NCBI GenBank assembly: GCA_913062645.1
Contig: CAJXVW010000002.1
Location: 547,950 to 611,949 of the forward strand
DNA from: an uncultured Mycoplasmatota bacterium
Lineage (GTDB): Bacteria > Bacillota_I > Bacilli_A > Izemoplasmatales > Izemoplasmataceae
Direction of reading: 5' to 3'
DNA length: 64,000 nucleotides
The position numbers were made by a program, and so were the translations under genes. Position 1 is the stretch's first letter. Each line of letters opens with the position of its first letter. Under the pieces are notes generated by a model. The model searched no databases. It was not told where the DNA came from and was given only the letters and a program-made list of their open reading frames with translations. Below are positions 17,703 through 27,344 of the stretch, in pieces.

Positions 17703-19157
17703 GTGAGCATTCTTCGCATCAAGAATCTGCACAAAAGCTACACGCACGGCACAAACACCACACATGTATTGAAAGGCATCAACCTGGACATTGAAGAAGG
17801 TAGTTTCGTTGCGATCCTCGGTAGAAGCGGATCCGGCAAAACTACTCTTTTGAATGTAATAAGCACATTGTTGGAGTTCGACAAAGGTTCGATCACCATT
17901 GACGGACAGGATGTCGGCAAGGCCAATAACCGCAAAATCAACGCCATTCGCAACAATTACATCGGGTTCGTCTTCCAGGAATTCAATCTCGTCAAGGACA
18001 TGAGTGTTGTCGACAACGTCGCAACACCGCTTATTCTAAACGGAGTCGGATTCCGCGAAGCCCGAGAAAAGGCGCTTCATGCCTTGGAACAGGTCGGTCT
18101 GGCACAGTATGCCAAGGTACGACCTCCGGAACTGTCGGGTGGCCAGCAGCAACGCGTTGCGATTGCCCGGGCAATCGTCAACGATCAGAAAATCATCCTT
18201 TGCGATGAGCCGACTGGTGCACTGGATGACTATACCGCCGTAGACATTCTGGGTCTTCTCAAGGAACTTTCGAAGACGCGAACGGTCATCATGGTTACGC
18301 ATGACGAGGAGTTCGCCAAAAAGTATTCAAACCGCATCATCATGCTGGTGGATGGCAACATCGTCAAAGACGAAGTCACCGGTGAAGACATTTTTCAAGG
18401 CGCGGAATCGACGCGCAAATTACGGGAAACACGCGCTGGCTTCCTCAATCTTCTCAAGTACTCATTCCTCAGCATGGACATCGACAAGAAAAAGTTCGGA
18501 ACAACGTTCCGGACGTTCAGCATCTCCCTTACGCTGTTCATTGTGATCAGCGTCATCAATCAGAATCTCGACGTCTTCACACGTCGTTATTTGAACGTTT
18601 TTGTACAGAGTGAAGTTGCCGATCGCAACATCCTTCTCGACTTCATCTATCAGTTTTTAGAGCAGAACATCACCAGTCTGATCCAAGTGATCTTGTACAT
18701 TCTCATTGGTTTCTGTATCGTCAGTTATTTGTTCGTGTTCACCATCAACATCATCAATAAAAAACGGGAAATCGCTGTATTGAAGGCTTTTGGCGCATCT
18801 CAGGAAGAGATTGGAATTCTCTTCATGTTGCGGCCGATCAAGTTCACCGTGGCGATTTTCAAGGATACGATGATCTACACCTTCATCCTGACGTTGTTGC
18901 TCAACGGCGTACTTGATTTCCGCGCCATTTTGTATGCCGACTACTTCGATTTCTTCATCAACATCGTACAGGTCACCTACGGCACCGTTGTCAGTTTCCT
19001 GTTGAACAATCAACACCCCTACATCGAGTTTCACGTTCACTACGTCCATATACTGCCCCTGTTCTTCCTTGTGCTCGCACTCTTCATGATCGGTAGCCTG
19101 ATTCCAGCCTACAAGATCTCGCGCAGCAACACCATTCGAATGTTGGCGACCGAATGA
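17703..19157 (+). CDS. ABC transporter ATPase-permease fusion, short extracellular loop (transporter 1)
   Basis: 484 residues. An N-terminal LolD/MacB-type ATPase has the Walker A GRSGSGKTT (40-48), signature LSGGQ (144-148), Walker B IILCDEP (164-170) and H-loop H200. The C-terminal permease has four membrane segments in the FtsX/MacB order: one at about 275-295, then a loop of only about 50 residues, then three more. The conserved KKREIAVLKAFGAS follows segment 2. The start is GTG at 17703. It overlaps the next gene by 4 bp. MacB-type transporters usually work as dimers and move substrates or force across the membrane rather than through a classic pore. Partner and substrate are unknown. 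Confidence 0.85.
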   Translation: MSILRIKNLHKSYTHGTNTTHVLKGINLDIEEGSFVAILGRSGSGKTTLLNVISTLLEFDKGSITIDGQDVGKANNRKINAIRNNYIGFVFQEFNLVKDMSVVDNVATPLILNGVGFREAREKALHALEQVGLAQYAKVRPPELSGGQQQRVAIARAIVNDQKIILCDEPTGALDDYTAVDILGLLKELSKTRTVIMVTHDEEFAKKYSNRIIMLVDGNIVKDEVTGEDIFQGAESTRKLRETRAGFLNLLKYSFLSMDIDKKKFGTTFRTFSISLTLFIVISVINQNLDVFTRRYLNVFVQSEVADRNILLDFIYQFLEQNITSLIQVILYILIGFCIVSYLFVFTINIINKKREIAVLKAFGASQEEIGILFMLRPIKFTVAIFKDTMIYTFILTLLLNGVLDFRAILYADYFDFFINIVQVTYGTVVSFLLNNQHPYIEFHVHYVHILPLFFLVLALFMIGSLIPAYKISRSNTIRMLATE

Positions 19158-22100
19158 TCGAGCTGAAGAACCTCACCAAAGTATATGAGACCGTGAACTA
19201 CAACATCATCGCCTTACAGGACATTAATTACAAACTCGAATCCGGTGAAGTCGTCGTGCTTCTGGGCAAAAGCGGCAGCGGCAAAAGCACCTTGCTCAAC
19301 ATCTTGGGCGGATTCGACCGCAATTACGCCGGCCATTACGTTCTGGACGGCGAGGACATGAAGGAAAAGACCGAACGAGAAATCGACACGATCCGCAAAC
19401 GCAAGATCGGTTTCGTGTTCCAGCATTACGTGCTTCTGAACAACCTGACGGTACTGGAAAACGTCGAACTGGCGCTCCGCGTCATCGGCGTCGTCAATGC
19501 CGGCAGCCGCAAGCGCGCCGCGCTGCATGCCTTGAAACTCGTCGGATTGCGCGATCATGCCGACAAATATCCCTATGAACTGTCCGGCGGCCAACGCCAG
19601 CGCGTAGCGATCGCCCGGGCGTTCGTCAAGAACCCCGACGTGATCATCGCTGACGAACCGACGGCGGCGCTCGACACCCGTACGTCCAATGAGATTCTTG
19701 AACTGCTCAAGGATCTGTGTCGGACCAAGTTGTTGATCATCGCAACCCATAACAAAGCGATTGTCCGGGATTTCGGAAGCCGTGTCATCGAACTAAAAAG
19801 TGGCTATACGATCCGCGATGAACTGATCACAGATCCGTCCAAAGTCAAGGTCGACGAGCTCGATCTGATCATCGACAAGGAAATGAACCAGGACGACCAG
19901 ATCATCGAGAAGATCATCGACATCGAACAGCATGTCTCAGAAGAGAACAAGGCAAGTGTGTTGAAAGACCTCGGCATCGATCTCAACAATTTCCGTCTCA
20001 ACAACGACGAACGGTTCAACATCGACGAAGAACTGAAACGTCGGCTGATCAAGGACCGCATGCGCAATTCGAAACTGAATACCCGCATTTACCGCTTCCT
20101 GCAGACATCGGACGACTTTTTCGGCAAGACCTCTTATGCCAACAAATCATTCTTGCGCAACATTGGGTTGCACCTGTTCAGCGCATTGATATTCACCGTG
20201 TTCCTGCTGACGATCGTGTTCGGGCTGAACTTCGTCACCGAAACATTCGGCGGATTCAATGAAAAAGCCCTTTATGCACGCACCATGAACAACGACAATG
20301 TACTATTTTTTCCGGACAACGCCTACGAGATGACCGAGGAAGAAGAAATCATGTACGACGATGTCAAAAGTTTGTTCGTGAATGATTTTTCGCAGTCCGA
20401 CATCGCCGACAATCGATTCTATGACAAACTTCTGTTGGATCCGTATTTCCGCTATCAGTACGAGCAGGAACGCATCAAGTACATCCGGGAAGAGTTGGAA
20501 GCGGAGGACGCCGGCGAGGTGTTCAGCGTGTACTACAACAACGCCAGCATCGTGCTTCGCGAAGAAAATGACGAGATCCTGTTCGATGACTTGAAGTATA
20601 CGTATCAGAACATCGTGACGTTCCCGGAACCCTACGTGTACGTTGATTCGTTCATGACGGCCGAACTGGAGGACGATCTCGTCTACCAGTTCAACCACAT
20701 CTACGCCGAAAGCAACGAGGCAATCCTGTCCAAACACATCCTGGAAGGCGGCACGTTGCCGCAGGATGAGTTTGACGTGGTGGTCCCGGTTGCTTACCTG
20801 TTCCGCTATGAAATCCTCAATCCGAGCGATTTCAAGGACGAACACGGCAATATCATGGAAGTCATCCCGTCCGACATGATCAGTGCGGCGTTCTTTGAAC
20901 TGCCGGAATCCGAGCGTACGCTATCGATCACCAAGAACATTCTCACCTTCGAAGACGAAGGCAGCTCCTATACGATGGAATACGATACCGTGACAACCAC
21001 CTTCGACATCGTTGGACTCATCAACTTCGACGGCGACATCAACCCGTATCTCGAGATGCGGGAAGACATCTTTGTCGCCAACAACGCCGGTGTCAACTTC
21101 AGCTTCATCTTCAGTCAGCAAGCGGAAGACCACGTCAATTTCGACGTGATCGACAATGCCTCAATCGGTACCTTCGAAAAAAGCATCCAGTACGCAGAGA
21201 TTTCCAAAGAGAATTACGAACGCTACGATGTAGCGACGATTCTGGCTGATTTTGAAGCGTCCTATGTTGGAGGCATCAAGGAAGACATGATCGCCCGGTT
21301 CACCATCTGGGTCGACACGTTGAGAGACGCCAGTGAACTGGTCGCCGACTACGTTGCCGCCGATCTCGCGGGAACCAGTCCCAACGGCGCGTTTTTGGAC
21401 AATTACGTTGACAATACGATGTTCCCCGGCTTGACGCACCGCGATCTGTTGCGGTATTACATCGCGCAGCACATGCATGTGATCAGCGACCGTGACGAGT
21501 TCAACTACCTTTGCCCATCGTGCAGCATCACCGATCGCGATACGATCGACCTTCTCGATGATGCCGATCTGGCATACACCCGCCTCAAACAACACAGCAC
21601 CTATGTCGACATGTTGGAGTATTATGGCGATTTCTCGCGCCTGACGTATCAGGAAAGCACCAATCTGATCATCTACGATCAGTACGCCAAATACTTCAAC
21701 AATCAGTTTTATTTCACCGAAGAAGAGGAACCCTACTCGCTGGAGCTGGTGAGTTCCTTCGAACGGGAAGGCGGTAGCATCCTGAACCTCGTTTACGTCG
21801 TTGTTCCGCGCTTTTTCCTGGAAACGCTGCCGTTTCTCGATTCGTTCATCGACATGGTCGAACGATTGGAAACCAACGAGCGGTTCATGAACTTCATGGA
21901 GAACACCAATCTCGATTTGCTCATTTCCAGCATTTCCACCAATGCGATCCGCTCGGTTGTCATGGTGGTGCTGTATTTGGTTGTGTATTTGATTCTAGTA
22001 TTCAGCGTCATTTTCCTGTCGATTGTTTTGATCAACCTCTATGGAAACATCTACGAAACCGCAACGCGACGACGGATCAAAGAACTCGCCAGTTTGCGTA

Positions 22101-22438
22101 TTCTGGGCACGTCCTATGAAGACATTCACTCCATGGTGCGACTGGAAAACCGCCGCGTGGCGCTGTTCAGTTATGGCAGTTTCCTGTTGATCCTGTTCGT
22201 GCTGAGCCGTCTTGAATTCTTCACCAACGCTCCGATCCGGCATTTCTACATGCCGCTGTTGGGACTGTTTTTCGATTTCAATCTGTACGACGTGTTCCTG
22301 TTGAATCGACTGGTGATCGTGACGGTTTCGATTCTGTTCTATTTGTTCATATACCGGTTCATCATCAAGCGTGTGTCGACACGCAAAATCGCCAACATCG
22401 ATACGATCAAGGCGATCCGGGATGGTGATAACCTATGA
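19154..22438 (+). CDS. ABC transporter ATPase-permease fusion with about 570-residue extracellular domain (transporter 2)
   Basis: 1094 residues. The ATPase (1-230) is complete: GKSGSGKST (38-46), LSGGQRQ (143-149), VIIADEPTAALD, ATHN. A charged linker (about 230-330) leads to membrane segment 1 (about 335-363). A very large extracellular domain follows (about 365-935), then three closing segments with RRRIKELASLRILGTS. The domain is acidic, rich in Asp, Glu and Tyr, and holds one CPSC motif. MacB-family periplasmic domains are usually nearer 200-250 residues, so this one is exceptional. The start overlaps transporter 1 and the end overlaps transporter 3, each by 4 bp, so the proteins are probably made in fixed ratio. 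Confidence 0.85.
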   Translation: MIELKNLTKVYETVNYNIIALQDINYKLESGEVVVLLGKSGSGKSTLLNILGGFDRNYAGHYVLDGEDMKEKTEREIDTIRKRKIGFVFQHYVLLNNLTVLENVELALRVIGVVNAGSRKRAALHALKLVGLRDHADKYPYELSGGQRQRVAIARAFVKNPDVIIADEPTAALDTRTSNEILELLKDLCRTKLLIIATHNKAIVRDFGSRVIELKSGYTIRDELITDPSKVKVDELDLIIDKEMNQDDQIIEKIIDIEQHVSEENKASVLKDLGIDLNNFRLNNDERFNIDEELKRRLIKDRMRNSKLNTRIYRFLQTSDDFFGKTSYANKSFLRNIGLHLFSALIFTVFLLTIVFGLNFVTETFGGFNEKALYARTMNNDNVLFFPDNAYEMTEEEEIMYDDVKSLFVNDFSQSDIADNRFYDKLLLDPYFRYQYEQERIKYIREELEAEDAGEVFSVYYNNASIVLREENDEILFDDLKYTYQNIVTFPEPYVYVDSFMTAELEDDLVYQFNHIYAESNEAILSKHILEGGTLPQDEFDVVVPVAYLFRYEILNPSDFKDEHGNIMEVIPSDMISAAFFELPESERTLSITKNILTFEDEGSSYTMEYDTVTTTFDIVGLINFDGDINPYLEMREDIFVANNAGVNFSFIFSQQAEDHVNFDVIDNASIGTFEKSIQYAEISKENYERYDVATILADFEASYVGGIKEDMIARFTIWVDTLRDASELVADYVAADLAGTSPNGAFLDNYVDNTMFPGLTHRDLLRYYIAQHMHVISDRDEFNYLCPSCSITDRDTIDLLDDADLAYTRLKQHSTYVDMLEYYGDFSRLTYQESTNLIIYDQYAKYFNNQFYFTEEEEPYSLELVSSFEREGGSILNLVYVVVPRFFLETLPFLDSFIDMVERLETNERFMNFMENTNLDLLISSISTNAIRSVVMVVLYLVVYLILVFSVIFLSIVLINLYGNIYETATRRRIKELASLRILGTSYEDIHSMVRLENRRVALFSYGSFLLILFVLSRLEFFTNAPIRHFYMPLLGLFFDFNLYDVFLLNRLVIVTVSILFYLFIYRFIIKRVSTRKIANIDTIKAIRDGDNL

Positions 22439-24633
22439 TTGAAGTACGTAATCTTGAGAAAATCTATCATACCAAAGAACGTGACTACGTCGCACTCAAA
22501 CAAGTAAGCCTCACGTTTGAACCGGGCGAGTTTGTCGCCATTCTCGGTGAAAGCGGCAGCGGCAAGACGACGTTCCTCAACATGATCAGCGGCGTCGATA
22601 CCAAGACGGATGGCACCATTCTCTTCAACGGCGACGACGTCGACAAGTGGAATGACGACAAATGGCGGCAGATCCGCAACACCGAAATCGGCTTCATCTT
22701 CCAACGGTTCAACCTGATCGATCACCTGACGGTGATGGAAAATGTCGTGTTGCCGCTGATCCTCACCGGATCGGACAACAACGTGGCACGCGACATTGCC
22801 CGGAGACTCCTGAAAGAAGTGGATCTGGAAGGCATCGAAGACAAACTGGCAAGTGAGTTGTCCGGCGGACAACGCCAGCGCGTGGCGATCGCCCGCACGA
22901 TCATCATCAATCCCGCCGTCATTCTCGCCGACGAACCGACCGGCGCGCTCGACAGCACGACGGCGAAAGAAATCATGAAACTCCTGCAGAAATTCGCCGA
23001 CGGGCGCGTCATCATCATGGTGACGCACGACGAGGATCTCGCTTACCGCAACGCGACGCGCGTCGTTCGTCTGCATGACGGCGAAGTGATCTCCGATGAG
23101 ATCGTCAAGGAGAAAAACAGCGTCAAACGTGACTTCACAAATCGTCTATTGTCGTATGAGACAAAAGTATCCAGACGGCTCAAAAAACGCTTGTTGAAGC
23201 AATTTCCCAATCTTGAAGGACAGTTGGTTGTCGGGCAGCGGCATTTGGTTCCGCTGCAACGTAAGTACATTCCCAACAATCCTGTGTTCACACGCAAGAT
23301 CGCCCGTGAAAACTACAAACAAAAGAAAAAAATCAACCGCAGGATTCTGTGGAGTTTCGTCATTTCCATCAGCATGTTGCTGATTGTCAACATCGTGATG
23401 AAGAACATCACCGCATACAACTTCAACTTGTTCGACATCAATAACAACTACCGTCAGTATCTGGTTACCGATTATGCCGATGCGGATGCGACGATCGCCA
23501 CCTTGGAGGCGCAATCCAACGTCGATGAGGCAACGCTCTACTACGAGCATTACGTTCAAGAGATGTATTTGGTTGACGATGACGATTTCCGACCGATCGT
23601 ATCGACCAAGACAACCTACAACAAAGGCGTATTCAGTCCGAAGATGGTATCGTTGCCGGAGCACGAACGCAATTTCTACTTGTCCGATCAGATCCTTGCC
23701 GGAGGGTACCCCGAGTATGACAATCAGATTCTTGTCAGCAGCGAGTTCCTGCTGGTACGTTTCTATGGCTACAGCCTGGAATCGGTCTACAACCAGGAGT
23801 ATCAAGGAACGCTGATCCGCAACCTCAACGGCTTTGTCGGACAGTCCCTCTACATGTGTGGGGAAACGCTGATTGACGGGACGAACGAGATTCTTCTCAA
23901 CGACATTGAAGGGAACTGTTTCGAGTTTGTCATCAGTGGTGTGTTGAACAGTTATTACCGCGGCATCAATTACGTCGGGCACATTTTCACGCCGCTTGTC
24001 GGGTTTGATGCGTACATCGATCATCTGGAGTTCGACAAAGGCTTCACGCGGGTGGACGAGTACTACGATCGCTACGTCAGTTTTTATCCGATCAACATCG
24101 ACGAAGGTATCGATATCGCGGCCACCAGCGATCTGGTGGACGCCGAGATCATCAATCCGGAGTTCCGTGAATATCAGGAAAACAAATCTCTAGAGGACAT
24201 GCTGTATTACATGTATCTGGCGATTTTCTTCAGCTTGATTATCATCAGCGGGACGATTGACATCAACATTGTCGCTTCGTCGGTTGTGTCTCGTATTCGT
24301 GAGATTGGAATCTACTCATGCATCGGCGTATCCAAGAAGTCGATTCGCAACATGTTCGTCTTCGAGACCGTCGAGACGGCGCTGCGCATCGTATTGATCA
24401 ATTCGCTGATCTACGCCGTCATCGCCTATGGCTTCCGGCTCTTGTACAAATTCATTGTCGTCGATTTGACTGTGTTCGAGGACATCTTCGGGACGAACGA
24501 GATGTTCAGTTATGAAATCGGCTTCGCGATCTATGTCCTGATGGGCGCCGTCGTGTTCCTGTTTGCGAGCGTCCTGATCCCATCCTTCAAAGCAGCCAAC
24601 ATGCGCGCCATCGATGCGCTGCGGGAGGGGTGA
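22435..24633 (+). CDS. ABC transporter ATPase-permease fusion (transporter 3)
   Basis: 732 residues with the same plan. ATPase: GESGSGKTT (38-46), LSGGQRQ, VILADEPTGALD, VTHDED. Then a basic linker, membrane segment 1 (about 305-325), an extracellular domain of about 265 residues with two cysteines (MCGE, NCFEF), and three C-terminal segments. The motif after segment 2 is SRIREIGIYSCIGVSKK, the usual FtsX/MacB elbow. The start overlaps transporter 2 (ATGA). The nearby genes show the same strong preference for codons ending in C or G. Confidence 0.85.
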   Translation: MIEVRNLEKIYHTKERDYVALKQVSLTFEPGEFVAILGESGSGKTTFLNMISGVDTKTDGTILFNGDDVDKWNDDKWRQIRNTEIGFIFQRFNLIDHLTVMENVVLPLILTGSDNNVARDIARRLLKEVDLEGIEDKLASELSGGQRQRVAIARTIIINPAVILADEPTGALDSTTAKEIMKLLQKFADGRVIIMVTHDEDLAYRNATRVVRLHDGEVISDEIVKEKNSVKRDFTNRLLSYETKVSRRLKKRLLKQFPNLEGQLVVGQRHLVPLQRKYIPNNPVFTRKIARENYKQKKKINRRILWSFVISISMLLIVNIVMKNITAYNFNLFDINNNYRQYLVTDYADADATIATLEAQSNVDEATLYYEHYVQEMYLVDDDDFRPIVSTKTTYNKGVFSPKMVSLPEHERNFYLSDQILAGGYPEYDNQILVSSEFLLVRFYGYSLESVYNQEYQGTLIRNLNGFVGQSLYMCGETLIDGTNEILLNDIEGNCFEFVISGVLNSYYRGINYVGHIFTPLVGFDAYIDHLEFDKGFTRVDEYYDRYVSFYPINIDEGIDIAATSDLVDAEIINPEFREYQENKSLEDMLYYMYLAIFFSLIIISGTIDINIVASSVVSRIREIGIYSCIGVSKKSIRNMFVFETVETALRIVLINSLIYAVIAYGFRLLYKFIVVDLTVFEDIFGTNEMFSYEIGFAIYVLMGAVVFLFASVLIPSFKAANMRAIDALREG

Positions 24634-24637
24634 GACG

Positions 24638-27343
24638 ATGAGCAGAGGCGACATCATCCTGCGCTTGGTCGATGTGACCCGCATATACGAAACCCAGGAA
24701 GGACGCAAAATCGTGGCTTTGAACAAGGTCACGACCTCGTTCAAACGTGGTGAATTCGTGGCCGTTGTCGGTAAGAGCGGCAGCGGAAAATCCACCTTAA
24801 TCAACATCCTCGGCGGCTTGGATAAGCCGAATTCCGGCGATTATTTCCTCGAAGGCAACAACATCGCCAACATCAACGAAGGTCATTGGGATGCGATTCG
24901 TAACGAAAAGATCGGCTTCGTATTCCAGGAGTACCACCTGATTGAATACCTGAGCGTTTACAAAAACGTCGAAATCGCCCTCAAATACCAACGGACGGGG
25001 ACTCGTAAGACCAAGGACGCCAAGATCCGCGAGGTCCTGACGCAAGTCGGGCTCATCGATCACATTCACAAACTACCGGGCCAATTGTCGGGTGGCCAAC
25101 GGCAACGCGTGGCGATCGCACGGGCCCTCGTCAAGGATCCGGCGATCATTCTCGCCGACGAACCGACCGGGGCATTGGACCACAAAACGTCGGAAACGGT
25201 CATCGAACTGATCAAAGGTCTCTCCAAAGAACGTCTCGTCATCGTCGTGACCCATGACCGCGGCATCGCCAATGAACATGCGACACGGATCATTGAGCTC
25301 ACCGATGGGCGATTCACCAGTGATTTGATCCGGGAAGACATTCCCCAAACCTACCAGAATACCTATCGCAAGACGCAACCGACGAATCTGTCTCTTTGGG
25401 ATAAGTTCGAACTGACATTCCGCAAGATCAGGAGCCAGTTGCTGCGGACATTCTTCACGGCACTGTCGCTGGCTCTGGCATTCAGTTTCACGATTCTCTT
25501 CACCGGCATCGAAAGCGGCATATCGGACAGTTATGACGCGTATTTCGAAGCGCTCAACAAAGCCAACAGCTATGCGTTCAGCCTGGTTCCTTTGGATCCG
25601 GTTGTGCCGATTGGCGATTACGATGCCGCGCGGAATGACTTGGAGGCCGCGTTCAATGCGGAATTCAGCGATCAGAACAGCGAACTGATATCCGGACTCA
25701 GTCCCGATGTGGCGGAAAGCCAGTCATCAGGCGGCATCGAGCGCGTGTTTGCGGACATGCGGCGACCCGATCCATTGTCGCAATACAAAGTACGATTGAT
25801 CAACATCGCGAACATCAACCGCTACAGTTACGACGATCTGTTCATCGGGGACAGCATTTATCCCCAGAATTTCGATGAAATGATGGTCACGACGAAGTTT
25901 TATCGGGATTATTTCCAACTGCGCGATGACATCGTCAATCTGACCGGATACGTCGATACGACGCTCCGGATTCCAATGTATACCTTCAGCATCCAGGATG
26001 GCATTTACGATGTCTCCGACTATCTTGATCAGTTGATTGAACTGGAAGACGGATCGATCATCGAGGACAATCCGCTGATCACTCAAGAGAAGGTGGACAT
26101 CCGGTACCTGCGGATGAACGTTCCGGATTATTGTTATTATTACGATGAATTGGATGAATACTATCAGGATCAGTGCATCCAGATCATCCGCGACCAGCAA
26201 TACAGTCGATATTTCTCGACGATCGAGGAGTACATCGCCTACATGGACGATTTCCAGGCGCAAGTGAATACCATCGATCCGGATTATTTCGATCTCTTGT
26301 TGCGCAGCGGTGCGGTATACTACCTGATTGATGAGAACGACGCGTTCCTCGATCCCGGTGAACCACGCTACATCGAGCGCGTGTATCAACGTGTCTGGGA
26401 TGAAGCGAACGGCGTCAACGGCATTACCTACATCGACAACGCCGTGTTCCGCGATCATGTCACGTTGAAGGAAATGACGATCACCGGCATCATCGAAAAC
26501 GACAACGAAGCGATCATCTACATGGATTACACGACCTATGATCGTCTGTTCGTGGCGGAAGCCGGTGTCGAGAACGTGCCGGGATATTACAGCGTCAATC
26601 TCGAAAGTGGCATCGACCGCGAAAACGATCCGTATACGGTCGCGATCAGCACCTTCGCCATTCCCCTCACGGAGTTTGAACGCGACGGCGGCTACGCCGA
26701 CGCCTTTGAAATCATACGCAAGGAAGAAATCGAACAAGGCGACGAATGCGCCATATACGCGATTGACAACGTCCTCAACGAAGGAACCGACTTCGACGAC
26801 GTGTTGATTGCCGGTGATGTTTTCACGATAGCCGACTATTCCGGCTGTAAAGTGAACAGTGAAAGTTACCAGTACCTGAATTCGATCAGCATTCTGTTCG
26901 GCGTGTTCTTCAATGTGTTGATGCTGATCAGCATCATCTTCTTCAACATTCTGCTCGCGGTCATTCTCAGTGAGCGGATCGGTGAAATCGGCATCTACCG
27001 CAGCGTCGGCTCGACGTCGAAGGACATCAAGTTCCTGTTTTTCATCGAAATCGTCTTTGAAATCATTCTCGCGGCGATCATGGCGATCGTCATCATCCAT
27101 TATGCGAATCTGGTCGTCAACGCCGTGTTCCTGAGCGTCATCGATCAAGGTGGCGGCGTCATCAACTTCGCCGGTATGAAACTGTCGGTCGGCGGCGACG
27201 GCACGATCACCAGCATCAGTTTCTTCAATCTGGCGTTCTACATCGTCGTGGTGTTCTTGTTGCTGGGCTTCCTGGCCAACCGCAATGTCACCAGATTGGC
27301 CAGTACGAAACCGATCGACATTCTCCGAAGGACAGGTGAGTAA
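24638..27343 (+). CDS. ABC transporter ATPase-permease fusion with about 450-residue extracellular domain (transporter 4)
   Basis: 901 residues. ATPase: GKSGSGKST (45-53), LSGGQRQ, IILADEPTGALD, VTHDRG. Membrane segment 1 lies at about 268-292 and the extracellular domain at about 295-745, with four cysteines in two close pairs. Three final segments contain SERIGEIGIYRSVGSTSKD after segment 2. ATG 24638 is chosen because GGGAGGGG lies 8 bp upstream; an in-frame ATG at 24614 lies inside transporter 3. The next gene begins 2 bp after its stop codon. Confidence 0.85.
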   Translation: MSRGDIILRLVDVTRIYETQEGRKIVALNKVTTSFKRGEFVAVVGKSGSGKSTLINILGGLDKPNSGDYFLEGNNIANINEGHWDAIRNEKIGFVFQEYHLIEYLSVYKNVEIALKYQRTGTRKTKDAKIREVLTQVGLIDHIHKLPGQLSGGQRQRVAIARALVKDPAIILADEPTGALDHKTSETVIELIKGLSKERLVIVVTHDRGIANEHATRIIELTDGRFTSDLIREDIPQTYQNTYRKTQPTNLSLWDKFELTFRKIRSQLLRTFFTALSLALAFSFTILFTGIESGISDSYDAYFEALNKANSYAFSLVPLDPVVPIGDYDAARNDLEAAFNAEFSDQNSELISGLSPDVAESQSSGGIERVFADMRRPDPLSQYKVRLINIANINRYSYDDLFIGDSIYPQNFDEMMVTTKFYRDYFQLRDDIVNLTGYVDTTLRIPMYTFSIQDGIYDVSDYLDQLIELEDGSIIEDNPLITQEKVDIRYLRMNVPDYCYYYDELDEYYQDQCIQIIRDQQYSRYFSTIEEYIAYMDDFQAQVNTIDPDYFDLLLRSGAVYYLIDENDAFLDPGEPRYIERVYQRVWDEANGVNGITYIDNAVFRDHVTLKEMTITGIIENDNEAIIYMDYTTYDRLFVAEAGVENVPGYYSVNLESGIDRENDPYTVAISTFAIPLTEFERDGGYADAFEIIRKEEIEQGDECAIYAIDNVLNEGTDFDDVLIAGDVFTIADYSGCKVNSESYQYLNSISILFGVFFNVLMLISIIFFNILLAVILSERIGEIGIYRSVGSTSKDIKFLFFIEIVFEIILAAIMAIVIIHYANLVVNAVFLSVIDQGGGVINFAGMKLSVGGDGTITSISFFNLAFYIVVVFLLLGFLANRNVTRLASTKPIDILRRTGE

Positions 27344-27344
27344 G

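Noticed and set aside
25727..27148. 473-codon open frame on the minus strand
   Set aside because: It lies wholly inside the well-supported transporter 4 gene, has no ribosome binding site, and is explained by the GC-ending codon bias of the true gene. Similar antisense frames across 27-34 kb were rejected for the same reason.
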